This document shows positions 8,369-16,695 of a stretch of DNA of 64,000 nucleotides, one piece after another (position 1 is the first letter of the stretch; each line of letters begins with the position of its first letter). The notes below the pieces were generated by a model that ran no database searches, was not told the origin of the DNA, and saw only the letters and a program-made list of their open reading frames with translations. The stretch spans positions 6,109 through 70,108 of the forward strand of contig JAZLBO010000005.1 of NCBI GenBank assembly GCA_045613765.1. Reading direction: 5' to 3'. Position numbers and translations under genes: made by a program. The stretch is from RGIG4097 sp045613765. GTDB lineage: Bacteria > Bacillota > Clostridia > Christensenellales > CAG-917.

Positions 8369-9359
8369 TATTCAACTTTCTGTTGACCTTGGCAGTAAAT
8401 TTATCACAATATGCCAAAAAGGTGTAGGGCTTGTTCTTCGTGAGCCCTGTATTGCTATTGCACAAAAAACAAAGGATCGCCTTGAAATCCGTGAAGCAGG
8501 ATTTAGAGCAGAAAGCATAATTTCAACATCTCTTGGTGGTGCAAAAGTGGTTTGCCCCGTGCAAGAAGGCTTTATCGTTGATGAAGAAATGTTTACACTT
8601 CTTCTCAAAGAGTTTTTGAAACGTATTTTGCCTTCAACATTTATTCCCCCCAGAGTGAAAGCAATCGTCAACATCACTTGCGCAATGACCAATAGTGATA
8701 GACGCGCAGTTGAAAAGTGCTTTGTTGGTGCAGGCGTCAAGGAAGTCATCCTTGTTGAATCACCCTTGTCCCTTCTTGCATACACAGGCAGTATTGGTGG
8801 TATGTTTGTTGATATTGGTGCAGGCAAAACAGAAATTGCATCAGTGACAAACCGTGGCATCGCATCAGGTGTGGCAGTCAACATTGCGGGGGACGCTTTC
8901 AACAATGCAATCATTGACAGTTTACAAAGACATTACGGTGTCAAGATTGGCGACTATACAGTGGAAAAAATGAAAAAAAACGCCTTGTCATTTTATATTA
9001 ATGATGAAGGCACATATACAGTCAGTGGCAGTGGCAATGACGGTGGCCCAAAAAATCTCAGTGTGTCTGCAGAAGATATGCGTGATGCAGTGCTTCCTCT
9101 TGTTGATGATTTGATTGAAGTCATCATGTCTGTCCTTCAACAAACACCCCCGGAACTCAGTGCAGAAATCTTGCGCAAGGGCATCTTCGTTTCAGGTGGT
9201 TCAACCTATATTCCCGGACTTGTGGACTATATTGAACAAGCACTTGAACTCCCTGTGACAGTGGTCGCTGACGTTGAAAATGCAGTTGCACTCGGTGGCG
9301 TCAAATTCTTTGATGATATGCACTATCTTGGCAATTTGCTTGGCATCAAACTTGACTGA
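8361..9359 (+). CDS. mreB: MreB-family actin-like cell-shape protein (divergent)
   Basis: A 332-residue bacterial actin. Phosphate-1 motif LSVDLGSKFITI (residues 6-17), phosphate-2 MFVDIGAGKTEIASV (about 149-163) and the adenosine motif FVSGGSTYIPGL (about 278-289) are all present. MreB polymerises under the membrane and directs lateral wall synthesis. The protein is divergent: the first motif has SKF where MreB usually has TAN, and the C-terminus ends soon after the last helix. The ATG overlaps the maf stop codon, with AGGATAGGA upstream. No mreC or mreD follows, although they are common neighbours; minD comes next after a terminator. It could be a paralogue rather than the only MreB of the cell. 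Confidence 0.82.
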   Translation: MANIQLSVDLGSKFITICQKGVGLVLREPCIAIAQKTKDRLEIREAGFRAESIISTSLGGAKVVCPVQEGFIVDEEMFTLLLKEFLKRILPSTFIPPRVKAIVNITCAMTNSDRRAVEKCFVGAGVKEVILVESPLSLLAYTGSIGGMFVDIGAGKTEIASVTNRGIASGVAVNIAGDAFNNAIIDSLQRHYGVKIGDYTVEKMKKNALSFYINDEGTYTVSGSGNDGGPKNLSVSAEDMRDAVLPLVDDLIEVIMSVLQQTPPELSAEILRKGIFVSGGSTYIPGLVDYIEQALELPVTVVADVENAVALGGVKFFDDMHYLGNLLGIKLD

Positions 9360-9448
9360 CAAAATATGCGTTAAATCGCACAATCAATAGTTTATCTTGT
9401 CAATTTGATATGATAAAATAGACAAAAGAGCAAATAATATGACAAAAC

Positions 9449-9473
9449 AAGACACCATTTTCGGTGTCTTTTT
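9449..9473 (+). terminator. Intrinsic terminator after mreB
   Basis: AAGACACC (9449-9456) pairs with GGTGTCTT (9463-9470) across a 6-nt loop, followed by a T5 run at 9469-9473. It ends only 14 nt before the minD start codon. Confidence 0.85.
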
Positions 9474-9487
9474 GTTATTATTTTCTT

Positions 9488-10234
9488 ATGAGAAAACTGG
9501 TTGTCACATCTGGAAAAGGTGGCGTGGGCAAGACCACGATCACTGCATTGCTTGGAAGAAAATTGGCCATGCTTGGATACAAAGTTGTCCTTGTTGATGG
9601 AGATGTCGGGCTCAACAATCTTGACGTTGTCATGGGCATTGAACACAAGGTTGTTTATGATGTCAGCGACGTCCTTGACGGAAGGTGCAAGTTGTCGCAA
9701 GCACTTGTGGTTGACAGTGAAAGCGGGGTGTCTGTGTTGCCTTCTTCATCACGAAAACTCAACGTCAGCCCACAAGCATTTCGTGGAATAATTGACACTA
9801 TTCGAGGGGTTGATTTTGTGATAATTGACTGTCCTGCCGGCATAGATGAAGGTTTTCATAGGGCAGTGTCATCTGCAAATGAAGCGATTGTTGTCACAAC
9901 ACCATCTGCATCTGCAATTCGTGATGCAGACAAGGTGCGAAGTCTATTGTCTTCATATAGGCTTCAAGACGTATCTTTGGTGGTCAATCGTGTGCGATAT
10001 GATATGGTGCGCCGTGGAGAAATGTTGTCTTTCAAAGAGATTGGCAATCTTTTGCACTTGCCTGTTGTGGGGGTAATACCCGAGGACGATCACGTGACAA
10101 TATATCAACAACTTGGCAGAGTGCCCGACTTTGCAGTCAGTGAAAAATATGGGGATATTCTTGCAGAAAACGTGGCAAAATCCACAAGGAATATTGTTGA
10201 ACCCCGTCAAAAAAGGTGGTGGAGAGCAAGATGA
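9488..10234 (+). CDS. minD: Septum-site determining ATPase MinD
   Basis: A 248-residue deviant-Walker ATPase: MRKLVVTSGKGGVGKTT at the N-terminus (signature lysine K11, catalytic K16), VLVDGDVGLNNLD (Asp switch region), and FVIIDCPAGID (Walker B). MinD binds the membrane in its ATP form and recruits the division inhibitor MinC. The C-terminus RQKRWWRAR is basic and aromatic and could be the membrane-targeting helix in shortened form. ATG 9488 has no Shine-Dalgarno and lies just past the mreB terminator; TATTAT sits 6 nt before it, so the message may be leaderless. minE overlaps the end by 4 nt. No minC is in the window. Confidence 0.9.
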   Translation: MRKLVVTSGKGGVGKTTITALLGRKLAMLGYKVVLVDGDVGLNNLDVVMGIEHKVVYDVSDVLDGRCKLSQALVVDSESGVSVLPSSSRKLNVSPQAFRGIIDTIRGVDFVIIDCPAGIDEGFHRAVSSANEAIVVTTPSASAIRDADKVRSLLSSYRLQDVSLVVNRVRYDMVRRGEMLSFKEIGNLLHLPVVGVIPEDDHVTIYQQLGRVPDFAVSEKYGDILAENVAKSTRNIVEPRQKRWWRAR

Positions 10235-10488
10235 AAACATCAAGAGAAACCTTTGATAGATTGAAAAAGATGCTCGTCTATGACAAAATGGGTGTCGGGG
10301 ACGGCTTTATGCGAGTTTTTAAGACGGAAATGTCACGATTTTTCAAAGATTATTTTGTCCTTGACAGTGATGTTGACGTCAAAGTTGAACTTGATGACTA
10401 CGGATTTTACAAAGTAAACATATCTTTTACGGCAGAAGACACCAAGAAATTTTCCACTGCAGAAGACGTCGATTGTGGAATATATTGA
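10231..10488 (+). CDS. minE: Cell division topological factor MinE-like protein
   Basis: 85 residues, starting at an ATG that overlaps the minD stop (ATGA) and preceded by GGAG 6 nt upstream. Residues 8-40 give an amphipathic MinD-contact helix (LKKMLVYDKMG ... MRVFKTEMSRFFKDYF) followed by a strand pattern VDVKVELDDYGFYKVNISFTAED that fits the MinE topological-specificity domain. MinE stimulates MinD ATPase and drives pole-to-pole oscillation. Length and position support the call although sequence similarity to model MinE is low. Confidence 0.75.
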   Translation: MKTSRETFDRLKKMLVYDKMGVGDGFMRVFKTEMSRFFKDYFVLDSDVDVKVELDDYGFYKVNISFTAEDTKKFSTAEDVDCGIY

Positions 10489-10523
10489 AAAGACCTTGCA
10501 TAGTATTTTCTGCGAGGTGAAAT

Positions 10524-10754
10524 ATGGAACAAACTGAAAGAATTGAAGCAGTGGTCACAGAAAACCAATTTGTAGAAAACAGAGTGCAAGAAAAGAAGAA
10601 GTTTTCCTTGAAATCCCGTGGTATTGACTTGTTGGATATGGCAATCTTGCCCGTGACAATGGGGGTGTTTATTTCATTGGGATTTTTATTTGCAGGGATT
10701 TTTGGTTCGGCAGGGGTGGAAAATATCACTTCAATGTTTGACAAATTGGTGTAA
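10524..10754 (+). CDS. Small single-pass membrane protein, function unknown
   Basis: 76 residues with GAGGTG 5 nt before the ATG. A charged N-terminal half (residues 1-36) is followed by one membrane helix, LLDMAILPVTMGVFISLGF, and a short polar end. I do not recognise the family. It lies between minE and the M50 peptidase, 35 nt after minE and 6 nt before the peptidase, so it is very likely co-transcribed with the division genes. Confidence 0.7.
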   Translation: MEQTERIEAVVTENQFVENRVQEKKKFSLKSRGIDLLDMAILPVTMGVFISLGFLFAGIFGSAGVENITSMFDKLV

Positions 10755-10760
10755 TATACT

Positions 10761-11675
10761 GTGAAAATCAAGGTGCACCCACTATTTGGCGTGCTTGTCA
10801 TCATCACCATAATTTTTGGTGCTGGTGGGGGTATGTTTTGGACTTTTCTTGCAGTTTTACTGCATGAAATGGGGCATTATTTGGTGGCAAGGACAAGGGG
10901 CTATCTTATGGGAAGTATAGTCCTTATGCCCTTTGGCGCAGAGATGAGCACAAAAGAGAATTTTGACAACGCGTCAAGTGTGCTTATTGGTCTTGCAGGG
11001 CCACTGACAAACATTTTTCTTGCAGTGGCAACGGTGGGAGTGTGGTGGATATTTCCCACAACGTACACAATCACGAAACCTTTTTTGTATGCCAATATAT
11101 CAATGGCATTTTTCAACCTTCTTCCAACATATCCCCTTGATGGTGCAAGGGTTTTGGTTGGGCTTGCAAAAAACAAACTAAGAGCGTTAAAAGTGCTGAA
11201 AATCGTGGGTATAACAGTGGGCATTATTGCGTTTGCACTGTTTGTTGTATCCTGTTTTTTCACGCCGAATTTTACGTTGGCAGTGGTTGGAATTTTCCTT
11301 TTTTATGGTGCAATCACAGACCGAGCCGAAGAAAATTATATCAGTATTTTCTCGCCGATTTCAAAGGACTACACCACAGGTGTAGAAGAAAGGAGAATTT
11401 ATATATCCAAAGACGTGCCATTGCAACGGCTTTTGCGATTTTGTGGGCAGAATACAATCTGCACCTTCATAATAATTGATTTGGAGGAAAAATTCACTTT
11501 AAGTGAAAAGGAATTGAAGGACTTTGCTTTAATGTACAAAATGACAACACCCATAGGCTATGCAATCACCGGAAATGCCCCAAGGAAGTGTTGTAATACA
11601 AGGGTGCTGCAAGAAGAAAATGAGATGGAAAATCTCTCTTTTTCAGGAAGAAAAAGAGCAAAACTGAAAAGATAA
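10761..11675 (+). CDS. Site-2 protease family membrane metallopeptidase (M50, SpoIVFB-like)
   Basis: 304 residues starting at GTG 10761. The zinc motif HEMGH is in the second helix (about residues 35-39) and the third-ligand motif is LLPTYPLDGARVL (about 115-127), matching the NPxPPLDG motif of M50B peptidases. Hydrophobic helices fill residues 8-185; the last 110 residues are soluble and may be regulatory. In spore formers SpoIVFB cleaves pro-sigma K inside the mother cell, and a SpoIVFB-like gene near min genes is common in Clostridia. Without other sporulation genes in view, a general intramembrane protease cannot be excluded. Confidence 0.83.
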   Translation: MKIKVHPLFGVLVIITIIFGAGGGMFWTFLAVLLHEMGHYLVARTRGYLMGSIVLMPFGAEMSTKENFDNASSVLIGLAGPLTNIFLAVATVGVWWIFPTTYTITKPFLYANISMAFFNLLPTYPLDGARVLVGLAKNKLRALKVLKIVGITVGIIAFALFVVSCFFTPNFTLAVVGIFLFYGAITDRAEENYISIFSPISKDYTTGVEERRIYISKDVPLQRLLRFCGQNTICTFIIIDLEEKFTLSEKELKDFALMYKMTTPIGYAITGNAPRKCCNTRVLQEENEMENLSFSGRKRAKLKR

Positions 11676-11689
11676 AAAGAAAAACAACA

Positions 11690-11712
11690 TTATAAAGCAA
11701 TTTGCTTTATAA
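11690..11712. repeat. Inverted repeat between the M50 peptidase and ROK genes
   Basis: TTATAAAGCA (11690-11699) and TGCTTTATAA (11703-11712) form a perfect 10-bp repeat around ATT. No T-run follows, so it may be a weak terminator or an operator upstream of the ROK promoter. Confidence 0.5.
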
Positions 11713-11729
11713 ATAAAAACACCAAAACA

Positions 11730-11758
11730 TTGATTTTTTTGTCGTTTTGTGCTAAAAT
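11730..11758 (+). promoter_or_regulatory. Promoter of the ROK-radical SAM-rng operon
   Basis: TTGATT (11730-11735), 17-bp spacer, TAAAAT (11753-11758). The predicted start near 11765 gives a leader of about 30 nt with a GGAGG site. Confidence 0.7.
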
Positions 11759-11796
11759 CTAAAAAAAATACAATCGCTTCAAAGCACGGAGGATTT

Positions 11797-12744
11797 ATGT
11801 ACTATATTGGAATTGACGTAGGTGGCATGAGCATCAAAGCAGGCGTAGTTGACGAAGCCGGCAAAATTTTAAGACATAAAACCATTGTCACAGTCCCCAA
11901 CAAACCATCTGACGAAATAGTTGAAGAAATCGCAGTTCTCATTGAAGACGTTGCAAAAGCACACGGTCTTACAATGGCAGACATCAGTGGTATTGGCCTT
12001 GGCTTCCCCGGATCAGTGTGGGATCAAAAGGGCGAAATCGTCTATTGTTGCAACATCAATCTTGTCAAAGTGCCCGTTGTAAAAATGCTTACAGCACGCC
12101 TTGGTGTCAAGAACATCAAGATCAGCAACGACGCCAACTGTGCAGCACTTGCAGAAACAAGATATGGCGCAGGCAAGGGCGCAATGAACTCTGTCATGAT
12201 CACAATCGGCACAGGTCTTGGCACAGGCATTATCGTTGAAGGCAAACTCCTCACCGGCAATCGCAGTGCAGGTGCAGAAGGTGGACACATGCAAATCAAC
12301 TTTGGTGGCGCAACTTGTGGGTGTGGAAAGAAGGGACACTACGAGGCATACGCATCAGCAACTGCCCTTATTGAACAAACAAGACAAGCAATGGAAAAGC
12401 ACCCCGAAAGCATTTTGCACGAAGTTGTCAAATTCTATGGACTCAACGGAAAGACGGTGTTTAGTGCAGCAAAACAAGGGGATAAAGTGGCTATTGCGAC
12501 ACTTAACAAATATATCAAGTACGTCGGCATGGGTCTTGTGAACTTTGCCAATTTGTTCTATCCCGAGGTCATTATCGTTGGTGGTGGCGTGTCAAGACAA
12601 GGTGACGTCCTTGTGAAACCTTTGCAAAGATACGTGTCAAGAAACGTCTATGGCTCAAAGTACAATCCCAAGATTAAAGTGGCAGCAGCAACCCTTGGAA
12701 ATGATGCAGGCATCATTGGTGCAGCATGCCTTTCAATGAACTGA
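11797..12744 (+). CDS. ROK family glucokinase-type sugar kinase
   Basis: 315 residues. ATP phosphate motif IGIDVGGMSIKAG at residues 4-16, catalytic SNDANCAALAE (Asp near 107), TIGTGLGTGI, and the ROK zinc site GGATCGCGKKGHYEAY. The family phosphorylates glucose, fructose or N-acetyl sugars at the start of glycolysis; members with an N-terminal HTH are repressors, but this one has none, so it is a kinase. GGAGG lies 5 nt before ATG 11797; longer starts have no support. The next gene begins 1 nt after its stop, so it shares a transcript with the radical SAM and RNase G genes. Glucose is the likeliest substrate by family. Confidence 0.88.
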   Translation: MYYIGIDVGGMSIKAGVVDEAGKILRHKTIVTVPNKPSDEIVEEIAVLIEDVAKAHGLTMADISGIGLGFPGSVWDQKGEIVYCCNINLVKVPVVKMLTARLGVKNIKISNDANCAALAETRYGAGKGAMNSVMITIGTGLGTGIIVEGKLLTGNRSAGAEGGHMQINFGGATCGCGKKGHYEAYASATALIEQTRQAMEKHPESILHEVVKFYGLNGKTVFSAAKQGDKVAIATLNKYIKYVGMGLVNFANLFYPEVIIVGGGVSRQGDVLVKPLQRYVSRNVYGSKYNPKIKVAAATLGNDAGIIGAACLSMN

Positions 12745-12745
12745 A

Positions 12746-14512
12746 ATGAACGAATATAGAAAGAAAATTGACGAACTTTTGTTGTCTGTCGAAAAGCCTG
12801 CACGATATGTGGGTGGGGAGTGGAACGTCCCCGACATGACAAAACCTACAAGAGCAAAATTCTGCTTTTGCTTTCCTGATATATACGAAATTGGCATGAG
12901 CAATCTTGGATTGCAAATCCTTTACGATATCATCAACAAGCACCCTGATTTTATTGCAGAAAGATGCTATGCACCTTGGCCTGATATGGGGGCAAAACTC
13001 CGTGAAAATAATATCCCCCTTTTGAGCCTTGAAACTGCCACACCATTGAAGGACTTTGATATGGTGGGCTTTTCTGTACAATTTGAACTTTTGTACTCAA
13101 ACGTACTCTATATGCTCGATCTTGCCAAGATCCCATACTATGCAAAGGATAGAGGAGAAGAATATCCTATTCTTTGTGCAGGTGGCCCTTGCGCAGTCAA
13201 CCCCGAGCCTTTTGCTCCGTTTTTTGATTGTATTATCATTGGCGAAGGGGAAGAAACCGATCTTGAAATGCTCAAGGTTGTTGCAGACGGCAAGGAAAAG
13301 GGCTTGAGCAAGGTTGAAATTCTCAAAGAATTGAAGAAAATTGAGGGTGTATATGTGCCTTCACTCTTTGAAAAAGGGGAAAAGGTTGTCAAAGCAGTCA
13401 TCAAGGACTTTGAAAACGCACCTTATCCCACAAAACCCCTTGTGCCAAATATTGAAATCGTCCACGATAGAGCAACGCTTGAGTTGTACCGTGGTTGCGC
13501 AAGTGGTTGCAGATTCTGTCAAGCAGGATATTACTATCGTCCTATCCGTGAACGCTCTGCAGACAAGTGTGCAGAATACGGCAAAAAGATGGTGGAAAAC
13601 ACAGGCTTTGGCGAAATCTCACTTTGCTCACTTTCAACAAGTGACTATACAGGTCTTATGGACCTTGAAAAGCAACTCCGTCCCTTCATTGAAGAGAAGA
13701 AGATTACACTTGCATTGCCCAGCCTTAGACTTTCAAGTTTTACAAAGGAAATGGCACAATCTTCAAGACGTAGTTCATTGACCTTTGCCCCCGAGGCAGG
13801 CACACAAAGACTTCGCAACGTCATCAACAAGAACGTGACTGATGAAGAAATCAACAATATCGGCAGAGCATTTGAGGCAGGATATGACAATGTCAAACTC
13901 TACTTTATGCTCGGTTTGCCCACAGAAACTGATGAAGATATTTTGGGCATTGCAGATATTTGCAGAAGACTGAGAAACCTTTATATCCAAATCCGCAAGA
14001 AGAAGAATTTGACAATATCTGTGTCATGTTCGGTATTTATACCGAAACCCAGCACTCCTTTCCAATGGGAAGGTCAAATCTCTCTTGAAGAAATGTTGCG
14101 CAGACAAAAGCTTTTGAGAGGCGCACTCCGTGAAATCAAGGGTGTATCTTTCTCTTGGCACGGTGCAGAAACATCTGTCCTTGAAGTTGTCCTTGCAAGA
14201 GGGGATAAGCGTCTTGCTCCCGTCATCCTTCGTGCATACGAATTGGGCGCAAGATTTGACAGTTGGTCAGAGTATTTCAGCTGGGACATTTGGACGCAAG
14301 CATTTGCAGATTGTGGCGTTGAAATGCAGGACTATATTGGCGAAATCCCCGAAGATAAGGAATTGCCTTGGGACTTTATTGATATTGGTGTCAGCAGAAA
14401 ATATTTGCTTGGACAAAGACATCTTGCATATCAAGCAGTGACCACAAAGAATTGCAGAGAAGGTTGCAATGGTTGTGGCGCAAATAAACTTGGAAGGTGC
14501 ACGATTATATGA
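12746..14512 (+). CDS. TIGR03960-type B12-binding/radical SAM protein
   Basis: 588 residues. The N-terminal 200 residues look like a B12-binding-type Rossmann domain. The radical SAM cluster motif is LYRGCASGCRFCQAGYYYRP (CxxxCxxC) near residue 248, followed by the core barrel. The C-terminus has clustered cysteines (NCREGCNGCGANKLGRC) that may hold a second iron-sulfur cluster. This family is nearly always encoded just before a DUF2344 protein and RNase G/E, as here, and its substrate is unproven; a role in RNA or ribosome modification is often guessed. It follows ROK by 1 nt and overlaps the DUF2344 gene by 4 nt. Confidence 0.88.
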   Translation: MNEYRKKIDELLLSVEKPARYVGGEWNVPDMTKPTRAKFCFCFPDIYEIGMSNLGLQILYDIINKHPDFIAERCYAPWPDMGAKLRENNIPLLSLETATPLKDFDMVGFSVQFELLYSNVLYMLDLAKIPYYAKDRGEEYPILCAGGPCAVNPEPFAPFFDCIIIGEGEETDLEMLKVVADGKEKGLSKVEILKELKKIEGVYVPSLFEKGEKVVKAVIKDFENAPYPTKPLVPNIEIVHDRATLELYRGCASGCRFCQAGYYYRPIRERSADKCAEYGKKMVENTGFGEISLCSLSTSDYTGLMDLEKQLRPFIEEKKITLALPSLRLSSFTKEMAQSSRRSSLTFAPEAGTQRLRNVINKNVTDEEINNIGRAFEAGYDNVKLYFMLGLPTETDEDILGIADICRRLRNLYIQIRKKKNLTISVSCSVFIPKPSTPFQWEGQISLEEMLRRQKLLRGALREIKGVSFSWHGAETSVLEVVLARGDKRLAPVILRAYELGARFDSWSEYFSWDIWTQAFADCGVEMQDYIGEIPEDKELPWDFIDIGVSRKYLLGQRHLAYQAVTTKNCREGCNGCGANKLGRCTII

Positions 14513-15135
14513 TAGTTTTGAAATACACAAAGCGACTTGATGCAAGATTCATCTCTCACATAGACCTTCTCAAACACGTGGGCAGAATTTTGCGTAGAGC
14601 AGGCATACCTGTCAAGCACTCACAAGGTTTCAACCCCCACGCATTGCTCTTTTTCTCACCCCCTATGGTGTTGGGTGTAGATTCCTATGCAGAATATGTG
14701 TCAATAGACACAGATATGGCAGGAGCAGAAGTCTTTGAACGATATAATCGTTCAGTCCCCGACGGACTTAAAGCAATCGCATGGTTTTCTTGCGACAAAA
14801 ACCCCAATATCCAAGGCAAGAGCGTGTCTGCAGACTATGTTCTCGACGTGCCTTACTTTGAGTTTGAATACAAGGACGGCTTTGAAATCACCTACAAGAA
14901 AAAAGATGAAATGGTGACAGAAGACATAAGCAAAAAAATCCTTGGAATTTTCAATGCAGACGGCAGACTTGGTGTGCGTCTTGCATCAGGAAACAACAAT
15001 CTCCGTGTTGATAGACTTGCCACGGGACTCAATGCAAAATATGGCAAAGATATCAAGATTACAACCATAGCAAAAATCACTCAATACGTTGACGAAAACG
15101 GCAAAGAAGTTGACGTTGACACATATCTCAAATAG
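14509..15135 (+). CDS. TIGR03936 / DUF2344 protein, partner of the radical SAM enzyme
   Basis: 208 residues beginning MIVLKYTKRLDARFISHIDLLKHVGRI..., with HSQGFNPHALLFFSPPMVLG characteristic of the DUF2344 family. Proteins of this family are either fused to, or encoded immediately after, the TIGR03960 radical SAM protein. The start ATG overlaps the upstream stop codon (ATGA), with GGAAGGTG upstream. No catalytic residues are established; it may act as a substrate adaptor. RNase G starts 10 nt downstream. Confidence 0.85.
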   Translation: MIVLKYTKRLDARFISHIDLLKHVGRILRRAGIPVKHSQGFNPHALLFFSPPMVLGVDSYAEYVSIDTDMAGAEVFERYNRSVPDGLKAIAWFSCDKNPNIQGKSVSADYVLDVPYFEFEYKDGFEITYKKKDEMVTEDISKKILGIFNADGRLGVRLASGNNNLRVDRLATGLNAKYGKDIKITTIAKITQYVDENGKEVDVDTYLK

Positions 15136-15145
15136 TTTTGGCAGT

Positions 15146-16612
15146 ATGAAAAATATCATAATAGACTATACTGAAGGCATTGTCCGAGTTGCCCTTTGTG
15201 ACGGCAAAACCGTGGAAGAATTTTCTGTTGAAAGTTCATCAAGCACGGGTATTGTCGGCAACATTTACAAGGGCAGAGTGGAAAATGTGCTCTCGGGCAT
15301 GAAGGCCGTTTTTGTTAACATTGGACTTGACAAAAATGGTTTTTTGCACATTGGGGATAGTCTTGTTGATCCTGGTGTGGTCATGGCAGACGGCAGTCAT
15401 AAGCAACTGACTGCAAGCGCAGGGGATATGATTATGTGTCAGGTTGTCAAAGACGGATTTGGCACAAAAGGGCCACGTCTTACAACGGATATTACACTGC
15501 CCGGATACTATCTTGTTTTCACACCAATGTCCAACTTTATTGGCGTGTCAAGAAAGATTGAAAACCCCGAAAGAAGACAGTATCTCGAGGACTTGATAAA
15601 ATCGCTTTGTCCACCAAATATGGGGTTTATCGTGCGTTCTGCATCATATAAAGCCACGGATGATGAAATTAAAGCAGAAGCCAGCCGACTTGTTGCGCTG
15701 TGGGAAAGGGTGACAAAAGCATATCAATCAGCATCTCCAACAGCCCTTGTTTTTCAAGAGGCAGAACTTCTTGAAAGAGCAATCCGTGACACTCTCGCAG
15801 AAGATATTGACAAGGTTATCGTCAACGAGAAAAACATTGCCGAGCACCTTGAAAAGAGTGTGGGCAAAGGCAAGGTGGAATTTTATGACGGGGATAGAAA
15901 CATATTCCGTCATTACGGCATAGACGGACAAATCAATGGACTTTATGAAAGACGTGTCAATCTCAAGAGTGGTGGCTATTTGGTCATAGACAAGACAGAG
16001 GCATTGACGGTTATTGACGTCAACACTGGCAAGTTTGTTGGTGGGGCAAATCTTGAAGACACTGTTTATCAAACCAACCTTGAAAGTGCAGAAGAAATTG
16101 CAAGACAACTGCGTCTAAGAAACATTGGTGGCATTGTTGTCATTGACTTTATTGATATGACTGATGACACTCACAGTAAGGCAGTGGTTGAAAGGCTGAA
16201 TGAGTGCTTGAAAAAGGATAGCAAGCGCACGTCTGCAGTGGAAATGACCTCTCTTGGTCTTGTGCAGTTGACAAGGAAGAAGACCTCTCTCCCCATACAA
16301 GAATTTATGCTTGACGAGTGCAAAGATTGTATGGATGGACACGTGGTGTCTGGGGTGCAAGCACTCCTTATGATGAGGGCAGATCTTGTTGATTTTGTCA
16401 TAAAAAACAGGTGCAATAGTGTTCTTGTCACAGTTCATCCCGAAGTCTTGGAAGCATACAAGGAAATTGACGTATTTTCTATGGAAAAGAAGGGTGTCTT
16501 GAAGGATACAGACGTCTATCTTGTGGCAGATGACAAGTGTGGCAGAGTTGACCACACCTTTGAAAAGGGCGTTGATGAAAAATCTTTGCCGGAAAATGTA
16601 GTAAAATTGTAA
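15146..16612 (+). CDS. rng: Ribonuclease G/E family endoribonuclease
   Basis: 488 residues. An S1 RNA-binding domain (NIYKGRVENVLSGMKAVFVNIG, about residues 34-55) leads into the RNase E/G catalytic core with metal-binding Asp in LTVIDVNTGKF and IVVIDFIDM, and the zinc-link CKDC near residue 391. The enzyme cleaves single-stranded RNA 5' ends and matures 16S rRNA. The long C-terminal scaffold of RNase E is absent. ATG 15146 is chosen because the family begins MKNIIIDY; no strong Shine-Dalgarno precedes it. It is the last gene of the ROK-radical SAM-DUF2344 transcript. Confidence 0.93.
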   Translation: MKNIIIDYTEGIVRVALCDGKTVEEFSVESSSSTGIVGNIYKGRVENVLSGMKAVFVNIGLDKNGFLHIGDSLVDPGVVMADGSHKQLTASAGDMIMCQVVKDGFGTKGPRLTTDITLPGYYLVFTPMSNFIGVSRKIENPERRQYLEDLIKSLCPPNMGFIVRSASYKATDDEIKAEASRLVALWERVTKAYQSASPTALVFQEAELLERAIRDTLAEDIDKVIVNEKNIAEHLEKSVGKGKVEFYDGDRNIFRHYGIDGQINGLYERRVNLKSGGYLVIDKTEALTVIDVNTGKFVGGANLEDTVYQTNLESAEEIARQLRLRNIGGIVVIDFIDMTDDTHSKAVVERLNECLKKDSKRTSAVEMTSLGLVQLTRKKTSLPIQEFMLDECKDCMDGHVVSGVQALLMMRADLVDFVIKNRCNSVLVTVHPEVLEAYKEIDVFSMEKKGVLKDTDVYLVADDKCGRVDHTFEKGVDEKSLPENVVKL

Positions 16613-16657
16613 AAATCAAATAAAACTCTTGGTTGCAATGCCCAAAAACAAAAGGTC

Positions 16658-16686
16658 TTGCAATGAAGACAATATTGTGGTATAAT
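16658..16686 (+). promoter_or_regulatory. Promoter giving a nearly leaderless MDR transcript
   Basis: TTGCAA (16658-16663), 17-bp spacer, TATAAT (16681-16686). The ATG at 16696 is 9 nt after the -10 box, so only about 3 nt of leader are possible and there is no ribosome-binding site. Confidence 0.75.
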
Positions 16687-16695
16687 ATAATAGCT

